Of a stretch of DNA of 64,000 nt, positions 46,433-58,124 are shown piece by piece. The stretch is taken from the NCBI GenBank assembly GCA_012931725.1, contig CM022948.1:41444685-41508684 (forward strand), given 5' to 3'. This DNA is from Litsea cubeba. Lineage: Eukaryota > Streptophyta > Magnoliopsida > Laurales > Lauraceae. Every line of letters starts with the position of its first letter. Position 1 is the first letter of the stretch. Position numbers and translations under genes: made by a program. A model generated the notes under the pieces. The model had not been told where the DNA came from and searched no databases. It saw only the letters and a list, made by a program, of their open reading frames with translations.

Positions 46433-47020
46433 GAAAACCGGCGCGAGCACTTCGATCAGGGGCAAATAACTTGACGGAACTGATGGTTCGCAAATAGGAC
46501 TCCTGGTTAGAGAATTAGAAGCGAAAAATAGGATTTTCCAACACTAAGGCTCGAAAACGGCCCCCCGGGGGTCCGGAATGGGTAACGGCCTCCAAAAAAA
46601 TCCGAAACCGGCACAAGCACTTTGCTCGAGGGTAGAGTCACTTGTAGGAACTAACAGTTCGCAAATAGGACTCCCGGTTAGAGAATTAGAAGCGAAACAT
46701 AGTATTTTCCAACACTTGGGGCTCGAAAACGGCCCTCCGGGTGTCCGGAACGGGTAACGGCCCCCTGAAAAATTCAGAAACTGGTACGAGCACTCGCTCG
46801 AGGGTAGAGTAACTTGTAGGATCTGACGGTTCGTAAATAGGACTCCCGGTTAGAGAATTAGAAGCGAAATATAGGATTTTCCAACACCTAGGGTCGGAAA
46901 CGGCCCGCCGGGGGTCCGGAATGGGTAACGACCCCCGAAAAAATCATAAACCGGGCACTTCTCTAGAGGGTAGAGTAACTTGTAGGAACTGACGGTTCAC
47001 AAATTTTGGTTAATCGCCCC
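46433..47020. repeat. Satellite-like tandem array, ~173-bp unit, 3.4 copies
   Basis: Units begin near 46433, 46608, 46779 and 46950 with GAAACCGGCACAAGCAC-like sequence and share AATAGGACTCCCGGTTAGAG, AATTAGAAGCGAAA and GGGGTCCGGAATGGGTAACG. Neighbouring units are roughly 85-90% alike by eye. The array starts only a few bases after the Athila-like element's right target duplication and is not seen on the other side. Confidence 0.85.
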
Positions 47021-47519
47021 CAAATATGTAATGTAAGACAATCAAAATATCAAAGAAACCTAGAAAGTAATCCATTGATTGAATCTATTAACCAAGATTT
47101 TCTTCTACAGTTGAATGGGATGATGAAGCCAAATTTTACTCCAACCAATGTTATCCCACCACATGATTGATAATATGATCGCCGATGTATAAAATATATA
47201 AATATTTGGTAATTTTTTATTTATGTGCTACATGCACAATTCTTACCGATGCGTCTATTGGAGTAAAATTTCGAGAATTCTTAACTCTTTAGTTGCACGA
47301 TATAAGGAGATCCACACTTTTAAATATAAATAAATGCCAACCCTAGCCAAATCTCACTTTGAATGAAGATGGCTAACTTTCCAGAGTCTCATCAAAATGA
47401 AAGCAGATTTTTATGATATGTTTCAAAAGAAATTATATTTGATAGATCTTAAGGCCCAAAACATATTAAATTAAATAGTTGAGATTTTACACCGGTGGAG
47501 ATTATGAATGGGATAAAAT
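47021..47519. other. No gene recognised
   Basis: AT-rich sequence between the tandem array and the next CACTA subterminal cluster. No motif or open frame of interest. Confidence 0.5.
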
Positions 47520-47801
47520 AAAAAAAATAAAAAATAAAAAATACTTTTATCGACATTTTTTTTCATCGGCAAAATAAAAAAGAAAAATAAATAAAAATTA
47601 AAAATAGTTTTATCGACGTTTTTTTCGTCGGTAAAATAATGTAAAAAAATAAAAAAATAAAAAAAACATTTTTAATAAAACGTTGGTAAAAGTCGAGTAT
47701 TTACTGACGTAATTATATACGTCGGTAAAGAGTAATATTTACCAACGAATTTATAAAAACATCGCTAAAAAACTTCGCTAAAAGTGCAACTTCTTGTAGT
47801 G
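47520..47801. repeat. CACTA terminus and subterminal array (CGTCGGTAAA family)
   Basis: The array of TTTATCGACGTTTTTTTCGT-like palindromes ends with AACTTCTTGTAGTG at 47801, the inverse of a CACTACAAGAAGTT terminus, followed by TGT. A left partner with the same subterminal motif and a CACTACAAG start was not found; the cluster at 35285-35580 has the motif but no terminus. Confidence 0.75.
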
Positions 47802-48051
47802 TGTTTAGACTTTTCATATATTTTTATGATTTCTTCCTTCATTAAATATTGTTAGTGTTTCATTTCATCTTTTTCTTTATTTATTATATCAACAATGTAA
47901 GATAAATGTGAATTAACTAATATTTTCATTGCTCTAAATTTAATAGCTATGATCATCAAATTATTATAACAATTCGGCCACATGTTGTCGATATTGTGTA
48001 GCTCCTATATAGTCATCCACTATAGATATCGGTAATTGTAATGGGCCCCAC

Positions 48052-49938
48052 TGGTATGTGCACCAAACAACCTAGAAATAAGCTACTTAATATGCACACA
48101 ACTTAAAACTCGCAAGCGCACAAGATCACTATGTAGTGTAGTGAATTGTAAGTATGAGGTCGATCTCACGAAGACTTGTGATAAAACAATGTCAAAACTA
48201 ACTAAAAATCAGAATATTAAATGGAATAATTGAATGATGAAAAGTGGAATTAAACTATTAAAAACAGTAATTTAAAGTATTTAAAAGCTAATTGGAAAGT
48301 AGCCTAAATCACAACTAGTATGAGAATTGAAAAACAGTAATAATGAATGAATGAACTAGGGTTTCATCTACTCCCCTAACCAATCCTATGCATGTCCCTT
48401 ATTATCTTTTAATAAAAAATCAGATTTTATTAGTGACATCTATCAACCTAGACCATGGCATATGCGTCTAGATTATTATTTCCCTAAACCTAATTCATGT
48501 GTGGCATACTACATGAATTGCTCATTATGATGCAAAAACTAAGCATGGCATATGTCCTAGTCAAAACAAACATAATGCATAAAAACAATGGGAAAGATAA
48601 ATGCATGAGTCTAAGCATGGCATATACTTAGATTATTCATGGTTCTAAACCCTAGATGCATAACATCAAGATCAATCAAAATTAAGTTAGCTACTCTTAA
48701 AATTAATTGAACATCACATGGTTGGCATGGCATATACACAACTCATCAATTAATAACATGGTTTAGAATCTCAACCAACAAAACTAAAATCTGAATTAAA
48801 AGACGCCAAAAGAGTCTACATAGAACTAGGCTAGGGTTTCAATTACACCCTAGCCCTAAAAAATTAGCTACTCATGTCTTTAATGAAAAATAAACTAGAG
48901 AGTAGAGTCATAAGAAGAAAACTAGAAGATGATGGTGAAGTAGTGGATGGCCAGCAGCTTTTCCCCTTTATTCCTCCTCCAAAAGCTCTCCAAAATGCTC
49001 CAAAGATGGCCATGCAGCAGCTAGGGTTTTTGGGATGAAGATGGCTGATTTTTGTGATGATAGGGTGTTGTTATGGTGGCTGGAATTATTCTGGACGTGG
49101 CTGCTGTAATGGATAGATAATGGCTGCTTTTTGTGCTGGAATTAGGGCTGAACGTGGCTGGGTTTATGGAATGAATGGTGCTGGAATTACTGTTCACGTC
49201 CTTCCCTTGTATGCTATTTATAAGTCTTGAAAACAGCCCTCTTAGTACTTATTTCCCTTGTAGAAATAGGTCTCCAACTTTCTTTAAAATTCTGTTTCCT
49301 AATTAGATTGAATTAGGAGTCTTCTTTTCTTGATTAGCAAGCATTCTAAATCTGGTCCCACTTGTATCTTCTAGAAATTTATTCACATGGACCCACAAAT
49401 CTGAGATTAATTGCAAGGAATTAAATCTAAACTTTTGACATAAAAGTGGGCCCTATTTGATGCGTGTAACATAAGTGTGGGACCCCTCTTTTAGGACTTC
49501 TATCTTGACTTGAACTCTTGCTCCAAATTTTCCTTTCTTTCTTTACTTGTTTTTCTCCATTCTTGAACTCCACTTCTAACTTGAATAAGACTTTCTAATT
49601 TCTGAAATTCTTCTAGTTGTAATAGATGTGGACCCCCCTTGTGCGTATATCTAGGGTTTCTTCTTTCTTTCTTTTGCTTTTCTTCTTTGATTTGAATTGT
49701 AAGTTGTCCAAATAATTAGAAATTAGTCTTGAAATCTGGAATAGATTGGATGGGACCCACCATGGCCCTACTTTGGGATTCACGCTCATCATCCTCTTCA
49801 TTAATTCCTTTCTTTTTGCTCCTTTTGACCTTAGCATAAAAATTAACAAAAACTATGTAAAATAAATGAAATTACTATGACTAGCACAAGATGAATCAAA
49901 TATTAAGGCTTAGATTGCAAACAATTAAGAACTTATCA
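48052..49938 (-). mobile_element. Solo LTR of a gypsy element
   Basis: TG...CA bounded (TGGTATGTGC at left, AACTTATCA at right on the plus strand) with a perfect 5-bp duplication CCCAC (48047-48051 and 49939-49943). On the minus strand it starts TGATAAGT, like the Athila-like LTR above, and the plus-strand GAGGTCGATCTCACGAAG block parallels its CAGGTCGATCCACAGGGA block. A related gypsy lineage is likely. No internal coding region is present. Confidence 0.88.
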
Positions 49939-50029
49939 CCCACGAGGTGAGCTTCATCATTGCTCATTTGTTTTCTGTATTTAATTATGATGATGAAGGG
50001 CACTTAGGTTGTTATTCAATTAAAAGAAA

Positions 50030-50330
50030 TAAAAATTAAAAGAAATTTTACCGACTTCTTTTTTCGTCGGTAAAATAAATAAAATAAAATAAATACTTTT
50101 GCCGACGTTTTTTTTTTCGTCGGTAAAATGAAAAGAAAAATAAATAAAAAATAGTTTTACTGATGGTTTTTTTTGTCGGTAAAATAAATAAGATAAAAAT
50201 AAAAAACACTTTTGTCGACGTTTTTTTCGTCGGTAAAATAAAAAGAAAAATAAATAAAAAATATTTTTACCGACTTTTTTTTTCGTCGTTAAAATAAATA
50301 AGATAAAAATAAAAAAAAAATTTGTCGCCC
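50030..50330. repeat. CGTCGGTAAA-family subterminal repeats fused to the outer CACTA array
   Basis: Five palindromic blocks such as CGACGTTTTTTTCGTCGGTA, spaced by A-rich linkers (AAATAAATAAGATAAAAATA), match 47520-47680. They run straight into TTTGTCGCCCATTTAACAGG, the start of the other motif family, without a CACTA terminus between. Confidence 0.7.
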
Positions 50331-51726
50331 ATTTAACAGGAAGATGAAATGGCATGATGGAGTGTTTATTGGTGACGAAATATTTTCGTCTTCCATAACT
50401 TATCCTTATTGGTGATGAATTACATTCGTCGCAAAAATAAATTATATTTTGTGACAAAAATGTTCATCTCCAATGAGCTAAAATAACTCACCCCACAACT
50501 TATTCTTCCGAGACAAAAATATATTTGTCGCCCATTTATTAGGAAAATGAAATGGCATGATGTGTTTATTGGTGACAAGATATTTTCGTCTTCCATAACT
50601 TATCCTTATTGGTGATGAATTACATTCGTCACAAAAACAAATTATATTGAGACAAAAATATATTTGTCGCCCATTTAACAGGAAGATGAACGGCATGATG
50701 GAGTGTTTATTGGTCACGACATATTTTCGTCTTCCATAACTTATCCTTATTGGTAACGAATTACGTTCGTCGCAAAAACAAATTATATTTTGTGACAAAA
50801 ATGTTCGTCTCCAATGAGCTAAAATAATTCAGCCCACAACTTATTCTTCCGAGACAAAAATATATTTGTCGCCCATTTAACAGGAAGGTGAACGGCATGA
50901 TGGAGTGTTTATTGGTGACGAAATATTTACATCTTCCATAACTTATCCTTATTAGTGACGAATTACGTTCGTCGCAAAAAAAAAAAAAAAAAATTGTGAC
51001 AAAAATGTTCGTCTCCAATGAGCTAAAATAATTCGCGCCAATGCAAATGAAATTGGCGCTATATTTTGGTGACGAAATATTTTCGTCTTCCATAACTTAT
51101 CCTTATTAGTGACGAATTACATTCGTCGTAAAAAAAAAAAAAAATATTTTGTGACAAAATGTTCGTCTCCAATGAGCTAAAATAATTTGCCCCACAAATT
51201 ATTTTTCCGAGACAAAATTATATTTGTCGCCCATGTAACAGAAAGATGAAACGGCATGATGGAGTGTTTATTGGTGACGAAATAGTTGTCTTCCATAACT
51301 TATCCTTCTCGGTAACGAATTACGTTCGTCGCAAAAAAAATTATATTTTGTGACAAAAATGTTCGTCTCCAATGAGCTAAAATAATTCGCACCAACGCAA
51401 ATGAAATTGGCGCCTTATTTTGTTGACGGAATATGTTCGTCTTCCATAACTTATCCTTATTGGTGACGAATTACGTACGTCTAAAAAAAAAAAAAAAATT
51501 TTGTGACAAAAATGTTCGTCTCCAATGAGCTAAAATAATTGGTGCCAACGCAAATGAAGTTGGCGCCTTATTTTTGCAGACGAAATTTTGTTTTCGTCTC
51601 CTATACTTTTGAAAAAAATTAAAACAAACGACAAAATTTATATTTCGTTCTCTTTGGGTGTTCTTTTAAGACAAAAAAAATTTTCTTCATCAAATTTCGT
51701 CACAACAGCCTAGATTTCTTGTAGTG
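50331..51726. repeat. CACTA subterminal repeat array, right
   Basis: Blocks of ATATTTGTCGCCCATTTAAC, GGTGACGAAATATTTTCGTC, AATTACGTTCGTCGCAAAAA and TGTTCGTCTCCAATGAGCTA repeat in order with a period of about 175-200 bp at the left, irregular at the right. The array ends in CTAGATTTCTTGTAGTG at 51726. Confidence 0.8.
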
Positions 51727-51769
51727 TGTGTGGGCTGCAGGTCTATCCTACAGGACAACTGTCACACCC

Positions 51770-51823
51770 CAAATTGGATTACCTTAATGGTCCCAATTTC
51801 AAGACATAACTAGTGTAGGTATG
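51770..51823. mobile_element. Left end of an older LTR (TGTCACACCCC type), interrupted
   Basis: TGTCACACCCCAAATTGG is a typical start of some plant gypsy LTRs. It is cut after 54 bp by the solo LTR 51824-55049. Its continuation is probably 55055-55543 and 58125 to about 58788, each interrupted by a further insertion. ACAAC at 51765-51769 recurs at 58789-58793, but the inferred right end is not a canonical CA, so the outer boundary is tentative. Confidence 0.45.
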
Positions 51824-54800
51824 TGTCACGACCCCGGACCGGAGCCGAGCCGACCAAGGCCCTAACTCGGAGCCACGGCGCGGCGGGCTAGAAAATTTTG
51901 CCCGCACACGCTGTATTTCCCACAGGTTTCTGCGGGAGGATTCCGAAGCATCCCTCCATAACCTAATAATCCAATCATAACATAGACATACGCGGAAGCA
52001 TGTAGCAAACCCACAAATAAAATCAAATCCATATAAAGGTATTCAAGCCTCGTGTCAAAGTGAGAAACATAGCTAGCAAACCCCAAGGTTAATTCAAGTT
52101 TTACCACAACACAAAAGTAAGTTTAAGTTTTACAATCCCATCAATAAAAAGCCAACAAAGGCTAGTGACACAAGTTCCCAAAATAATCATCAATCCCAAA
52201 ACGTGATACGTGTCTCATCAACCAACCCGATGTCTAGATGACATCGTCGGGCTGCCCCTCTCTAGCTACCGGCGGCTCAACTGCCGCCTCACGCTCCGCC
52301 TCGTAGGCAACGAAGTCGACATCTGGCACCAAACAAATGAGTATCAGACACGACGGTCTAGCAAGCAAATAAAGCAGATAATAGAATGACAAGTGTTTGC
52401 AAATACATTTGTAAACATAGGGTACATTTGAGAGATAAGCATAATTAACGAAGAATTAAAGAAAACGATACTGAATTCAAAGAATTACATTAAGTCATTT
52501 AAAAGAACATTACGAACCGAATAAAAAAATGGCAACCCACATTGAGCTATATTCTCCTATTACCGAGGTAAAAAGCGCAATCGAAATAACCGTCGTCATA
52601 TTAAATGGCCGGAACAAACATATAATACATAATAGCCCAATATAGATGGGTAACAAACGGAGTCCGCCACGGAACGGATAACAAATGAACAAAGTATCCA
52701 AGCTGCAGTTGGCGAAATTTTTGGGGATCCCAAGCCGGGTGATCAGCCCGACTAGGCGACCCAAGCTTAGTGGTGTCGACCAAAATCCGAATCAAGACAA
52801 TTCAAATCACCGAAACAGATTTCAAATCGATAAAAGGACTACTTTGAGCAAAGCATAAACGGACAATTACGGAGCAAACAAACGACTAGCCTTATCGAGA
52901 TTTTCCCGACGTGGTAAACCACTCAAAGGTATTTCAAATCGATTTATAAGAAAAACGTATAAATCTTCTAACTTGGAATGAGGTAATGTGTAGTGGTTGA
53001 TTGGCTTACCTAAGGCTGTCTCGTTATACACTTAGTATCCAAATATCGGTGTATGAACGAAGAATTTGGTGCTTCAGAAGGTCCTTGATATTTGAGAATA
53101 CTAAGTGTATATCCAGACTTGAAATAATTCCCCGGTAATTCGAATATCGAACGTTCCTCCTCATTCCCCCTTGAATTCCAAATTCCAATGTGTTTTTTGA
53201 GTTCAAGTTTCCATTCCCAACATCAAAGAGTCCTTAGGGGAGGTCTGCACACCAAAACGGTGCAAAACAGTGTGCAAGACATAGCCCCAGGACAGAACCT
53301 ATGTCCGCTCAAGCGGAGCTCCCTAGAAACTTGCTAGCTCGAGCGGGCCCAAGCGCGCTCGAGCGGGCAAGGTTTCTGTCTGCTCCTCGCCAGGCCAGCG
53401 ACCTTGCTCGCTCGAGCGGCCATAGGCCCGCTCTTGGCTACTGCCTGCTCGTCTAATGCAAAGTTTTATGCTCTTCTGTCATGCTCTTAGTCCTCCTTTC
53501 TCCTTCATTCATTTCCACCTTCCTTCTTACCCAATCCTGAGCTCCTCATAGCCTTCCAACAAAACCCCATTCAACCTCAAATATTACCACCCATTCCAGT
53601 TTCAAAAATCTGATATAAACATAGTTTTCCATGCACCAACAACTATAGAATTCTGAAATGCATTGACTAAGGATCTAGAGATCATCAATTGACCATAAAA
53701 ATCCATATTATTGAAACAAACAACTTTTAGGAAGATAAACATAAGCCATGAACCTAACATTTAAAAATTCAAACCAACTAATTGTAGAGAGAAACAACAG
53801 TGTAAGAGAATGTAAAAATTTAGAATTTTGAATAGAATCAAACATTTAGGTTTCATGCATCTCATTATCTGATTATTCACTTGCCTCAAATCCAAATGGG
53901 TCCTAAATCACTCCAAGAACTCCTCTATCACAGAGAGCCTCCAATCTACACAATCCCCATGAAACACATCTCAAAAATCCAACATTTTGAAAAAAAAGAA
54001 AAGGCTTCTCCATAGAAGACCTTGCATGCATGATAAAGAGGCTCTAAAGGGTTCAACAAAGAACCAATTTCGAGAAGGAAGCCATGGCTTACCTTTAGAA
54101 GCTCTAAACAAGAAGAGAAGCTTGAAGAAGAAAGTAGTTCCATCAGGAATCCTTCAAAAATGGTGTCTTTGGAAAGTTCACAGATTGAGGAAGAAGATGG
54201 TTGATGCAGCAGCAATACCACGTTATTGGATAAGACTAGTGGTCCACATGTGGGACCCAAGGAAGTTTAGGAATTCAGAGAGAATTGAATTAAGAGAAGA
54301 TTTATCGTTGAAGACTGTTTCTTCCTCGTGTGATTGTTCCCTGGGAACCCTAATTGTGCCCTAGCACTTGCATCCTAACCCTAGGACTGCATCAATGGTG
54401 GAGTTAGATTTCCATTTGGAGCTCAAACAGTGGGGCATGCAAAGGCAAGGAGGGAGAAGAAAAGCTCCCCTTGGTTCAGCTGAGAGTTCTGAAACAGAAA
54501 AATGAAGGGGGAAGGGAAACGTGGGTTATTTTGAAGTTTAAGTGGGTTGTGGGCCCCACTGGCCCCAAGCTTCAAGTGGCTGAAACCATCATTTGTGGGT
54601 CCCGGATGAGATCGACGAAGAAGGGAAAATCAATCGTCGAAATATTTAGTTTCCAAAAAGTATATTTTTTCCTTATGATTTGCAAATATCGAAATTCATG
54701 CATAGTGATGTGAAAAGTCTGTTTTTCCCCTTTTTTTCCTCGAAAAATGGGATTTCTGGGGTTCAAACACAGGCAGAGCAAGCATAAAAGTCGTAGAGTT

Positions 54801-55049
54801 GGATACGACAAATCAAAGCAAGTAGAAATCTGAATTTTTCGAAATAAATGATTAATTCCCCACACGGACACGCGTCACACGGGCCACCCCGGGCCGTGTC
54901 AAGCCAAGCTCAACGGCTCTCAAAATTCCCCAAAGCTATTCAAAACTCTAGTCTAGCTAAAACCCAAGCTAAACGTCCTCTAATCCCACTTAGAGACTAA
55001 TCACGACTAAAACAACATTAATCATACTAAACTTGGGTCGGGTCTTGCA
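51824..55049 (-). mobile_element. 3.2-kb solo LTR, gypsy type
   Basis: It starts TGTCACGACCCCGG and ends GGGTCTTGCA, with a perfect 5-bp duplication GTATG on both sides (51819-51823 and 55050-55054). Orientation is inferred from the other LTRs nearby. It contains a cluster of CTCGAGCG palindromes at 53300-53440. Frames inside (for example 53987-54364) have no retrotransposon protein motif. A large LTR of this kind, without internal pol, is a recombination product or the LTR of a non-autonomous family. Confidence 0.8.
53300..53440. repeat. CTCGAGCGGGC palindrome cluster in the LTR
   Basis: CGCTCAAGCGGAGCTCC, AGCTCGAGCGGGCCC, GCGCTCGAGCGGGC and CTCGCTCGAGCGGCC follow within 140 bp. The CTCGAG core is self-complementary and embedded in GC-rich arms. 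The LTR at the right end of the window has a parallel cluster built on GGTCGACC. Confidence 0.75.
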
Positions 55050-55054
55050 GTATG

Positions 55055-55543
55055 CGAGTCATTTTGAGTCAAAGAAAATTTCATTCCCGTACTTATCCCA
55101 GAGGATATCACGTGTGAGGATATAATGCATATTTCATCATATTTTAAAATTTTCCTGGAGAAGCATTAATGAACAATGATCTATACGTATAAACATGTTT
55201 CATGAAGTAAAAGAGCATATACAATCTTAAAATATTTACATCCCAAAAGTCTGCAAGTTTATAACATAAAAGAAAAGTGTTTTATATACAGTCCCAAAAT
55301 AGAGGTCATCACACTAGCCACGAGAAACCCTCCAAGGTGCATCCCCCAACGGAACACTCTCCCATGTGATGAACTCTCGGAGCCAGATGACTAGAAAACA
55401 GTGCCAGGAGTCCACTCACTCACCCCCTGTGCAGTCTCCTCGATCGCCTCAGACTTCTAGGTATATACAACAATGCTGTCTCCTGTAAACCTAAAGGTTA
55501 CATCAGAAATTGAGTAAGTCAACAGGTATAATAAACATAACAT
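55055..55543. mobile_element. Middle segment of the older interrupted LTR
   Basis: Noncoding sequence whose features (GTGCCAGGAGTCCACTCACT, then a TATACAACAATGC stretch) are laid out as in the LTRs at 51824 and 62067. It is split from its left end by the solo LTR and from its right end by the RTE LINE. Confidence 0.4.
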
Positions 55544-58116
55544 GATACCAAACCAAACCAAACCAAACCAAGCCTTTTCCCACTAGGTGGGGTCGGCTAT
55601 ATGGATTTGACGACGCCAATCAAATCTGTTTAGGGCCATGTCCTCCGTTAGATCCATGTAGGCAAGATCATGTTTAATAGTTTCTTTCCAACTTCTCTTG
55701 GGTCTCCCTCTTCCTCTCCTACTCTTGGCAAACTCCATGCTTTCACACCTTTTAACAGGTGCCTCTGTTGGACGCCTTCTAACATGGCCGAACCATCTCA
55801 GTCGATTTTCTCTCATTTTATCTCCAATCGGTACTATTCCTACTATGCCCCTAATCTCCTCATTCCTAATCCTATCTCTCCTTGTGATCCCGCACATCCA
55901 TCTTAGCATTTTCATCTCCGCAACTTCCATCTTCTTGACATGATTATGCTTTACTGCCCAACACTCTGATCCATATAACAATGCTGGCCGTACCGCCACC
56001 TTATAATACTTTCCTTTAACCTTGAGGGGGACTTTCCGATCACACAAGACCCCCGAAGCACTCCTCCATTTGGTCCACCCGGCTTGAATCCTGTGACTTA
56101 CATCAGTATCAATCCTTCCATCCTGTTGCACCATAGATCCAAGGTACCTAAAGTTTTCTTTTTCTACTATCTTTTGTGTACCCAAACTTACTTCTATGTT
56201 ACCAGGTATCCTACTTTGACTAAACTTGCATTCCATGTATTCCGTTTTGCATCGACTTAGCCTAAACCCTTTTGTCTCTAATGTTTTCCGCCACAATTCA
56301 AGTTTAGCATTCACTCCTTCTCTCGTCTCATCCACTAAAACAATGTCATCTGCAAATAGCATACACCACGGCACCTCATCCTGGATATGTCTTGTAATCT
56401 CATCCATAACTAGGGCAAACAAGTACGGGCTTAACGCCGAGCCTTGGTGTAGACCAATCGTGATAGGAAACTCCTTAGTTTCGCCGCCAGTCGTCCTTAT
56501 AGATGTCACGACTCTATCATACATATCCTTTATCGCCTCAATATAAGCGACACAAACTCTTTTCTTTTCCAGAACTTTCCAAGAATCTCCCTAGGAACCC
56601 GGTCATAGGCCTTCTCCAAGTCAATGAACACCATATGTAAATCTCTCTTACCTTCTCTATACTGTTCCATTAACCTCCTCAGGAGAAAGATAGCCTCCAT
56701 GGTTGATCTCCCAGGCATGAAACCAAATTGATTCTCTGAAATATTTGTTGTTCTTCTTAGTCTTCTCTCAATAACTCTCTCCCATAATTTCATCGTATGG
56801 CTCATCAATTTAATCCCGCGGTAGTTCGCACAGTTCTGAATATCTCCTTTGTTCTTGTATATGGGTATAAGAATACTTTTCCTCCATGCATTAGGCATCT
56901 TCTTGCTCTTTAGCACTACATTAAAAAGCTTTGTCAACCAACTAATACCATCCTCCCCCAAGCACCTCCAGACCTCAATAGGGATACCATCTGGCCCAAC
57001 CGCTTTCCCATTCTTCATTCTTTTCAATACTTCTTTAACTTCTTCCCTACTGATTCTCCTATAGAACATATGATTCGCTTCTTCTCTAGAAATGGTAAGA
57101 TGCCCCAATTGTATGTCACTACTACTGCTTTCGTTAAATAACTTGTAGAAGTAGCTCTTCCAACGCTCCTTTATCTCCTCCTCCTTTACTAATACCTTTT
57201 CATCCTCATCCTTTATGCATTTAACTTGGTTTAAGTCCTGGGTCCGCCGATCTCTAGTTTTAGCAAGCTTGAATATCTCTCTTTCGCCTTCCTTAGTGTC
57301 AAGTCGCCTATATAGCTCCTCAAATGCCTTTGCCTTGGCCTCACTAACTGCCTTTTTGGTTTCTCTTTTTGCTTCTTTATACCTCTCCAAGTTCGCTTCA
57401 ATTCGATCATTTTGCCAAGTTTTAAAGCACTCTCTTTTAACTCTTATCTTGTCTTGGACGGCTTCGCTCCACCACCATGCCTCTTTCTGTACCGGAGCAC
57501 CCCCTTTAGATTCTCCTAAGACTTCTTTCCCTACCCTCCGAATACACTCTGCTACCTTATCCCACATATTATTTGCACTCTCATCTGTCGTCCAAACGTC
57601 TTCCTCTAGTACTCTTTCCCTTAAAGCTAGTTGCTTATCACCTTTCAGGTTCCACCATTTAGTCCTTGAGCATCTATACAACTTCTTTTTTCTAGTCCAC
57701 TTTTGTAACTGCACATCTATGATCAACAACCTATGTTGGGAAGTCAAGCTCTCCCCCGGTATAACCTTACAATCTTTACAAGCTAAACGGTCTCTTTTCC
57801 TAGTTAAGAAGAAGTCAATTTGTGTCCTCGATGAGCCACTCTTATAAGTCACCAAATGTTCATCTCTCTTTCTAAAAAATGAGTTAGTTACCATGAGATC
57901 ATAAGCCACTGAAAACTCCAAGATATCCTTCCCTTCTTCATTTCTATTACCATACCCATGTCCCCCGTGTACTCCTATGTATCCATCTACGTCACGTCCT
58001 ACATGACCGATAAATAACTGAATGTATAAAACAGAAGAATCCGATAAAGACAAATCTAACGGGGGCCCTAACAATTGGCATTTAATCCACATCAGCTACT
58101 TTCTCTCAAAAGAGAG
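55544..58116 (-). mobile_element. RTE-clade LINE, 5'-truncated, copy B
   Basis: The 8-bp duplication CATAACAT (55536-55543 and 58117-58124) flanks it, and its 3' end is the same CCAAA tandem repeat as in copy A (55548-55570). It extends ~230 bp further 5' than copy A, into the endonuclease domain, and is clearly less damaged. Confidence 0.92.
55583..58092 (-). pseudogene. RTE LINE endonuclease (part) and reverse transcriptase, copy B
   Basis: The 520-codon frame 56530-58092 carries the endonuclease second half (GHVGRDVDGYIGVHGGHGYG, then TYKSGSSRTQIDFFL and SQHRLLIIDVQ), a charged linker and RT fingers (NGKAVGPDGIPIEVWRCLGE, NQFGFMPGRSTMEAIFLLRR, FIDLEKAYDRVPREIL). A one-base deletion at about 56581 shifts the frame. 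The 313-codon frame 55583-56524 then holds GLHQGSALSPYLFALVMDEI, catalytic MLFADDIVLVDE, and the thumb and C-terminal region with RLRWFGHVRRRPTEAPVKR. With the N-terminal half of the endonuclease also missing it is not functional. Confidence 0.92.
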
Positions 58117-58124
58117 CATAACAT

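Larger units (their letters stand above)
27051..51726 (-). mobile_element. CACTA (En/Spm-like) element, defective, heavily nested
   Basis: The left terminus CACTACAAGAAAT and its exact inverse ATTTCTTGTAGTG at 51714-51726 are the CACTA hallmark, and TGT flanks both (27048-27050 and 51727-51729). Subterminal arrays of GACGAAA/TTTCGTC, GACAAAA and GTCTCCAAT occur next to both ends (27080-27830 and 50330-51700). A transposase-associated domain lies on the minus strand at 29047-29276, so the element's 5' side is on the right. Most of the 24.7 kb is later insertions. No TNP2-type catalytic domain remains. A competing pairing with the terminus at 47801 is possible. Confidence 0.6.

Noticed and set aside
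50331..51726. CRISPR-like regularly spaced repeats
   Set aside because: The repeats are long, diverged and palindromic, next to a CACTA terminus in a plant genome; unit and spacer lengths are irregular.
53987..54364. A 125-codon basic protein gene
   Set aside because: It lies inside the solo LTR, has no family motif, and LTR sequence commonly holds chance frames.
51824..54900. Right end of the solo LTR at CGTGTCA (54900)
   Set aside because: It looks like the inverse of TGTCACG but has no matching target duplication, whereas GCA at 55049 is followed by a perfect GTATG duplication.
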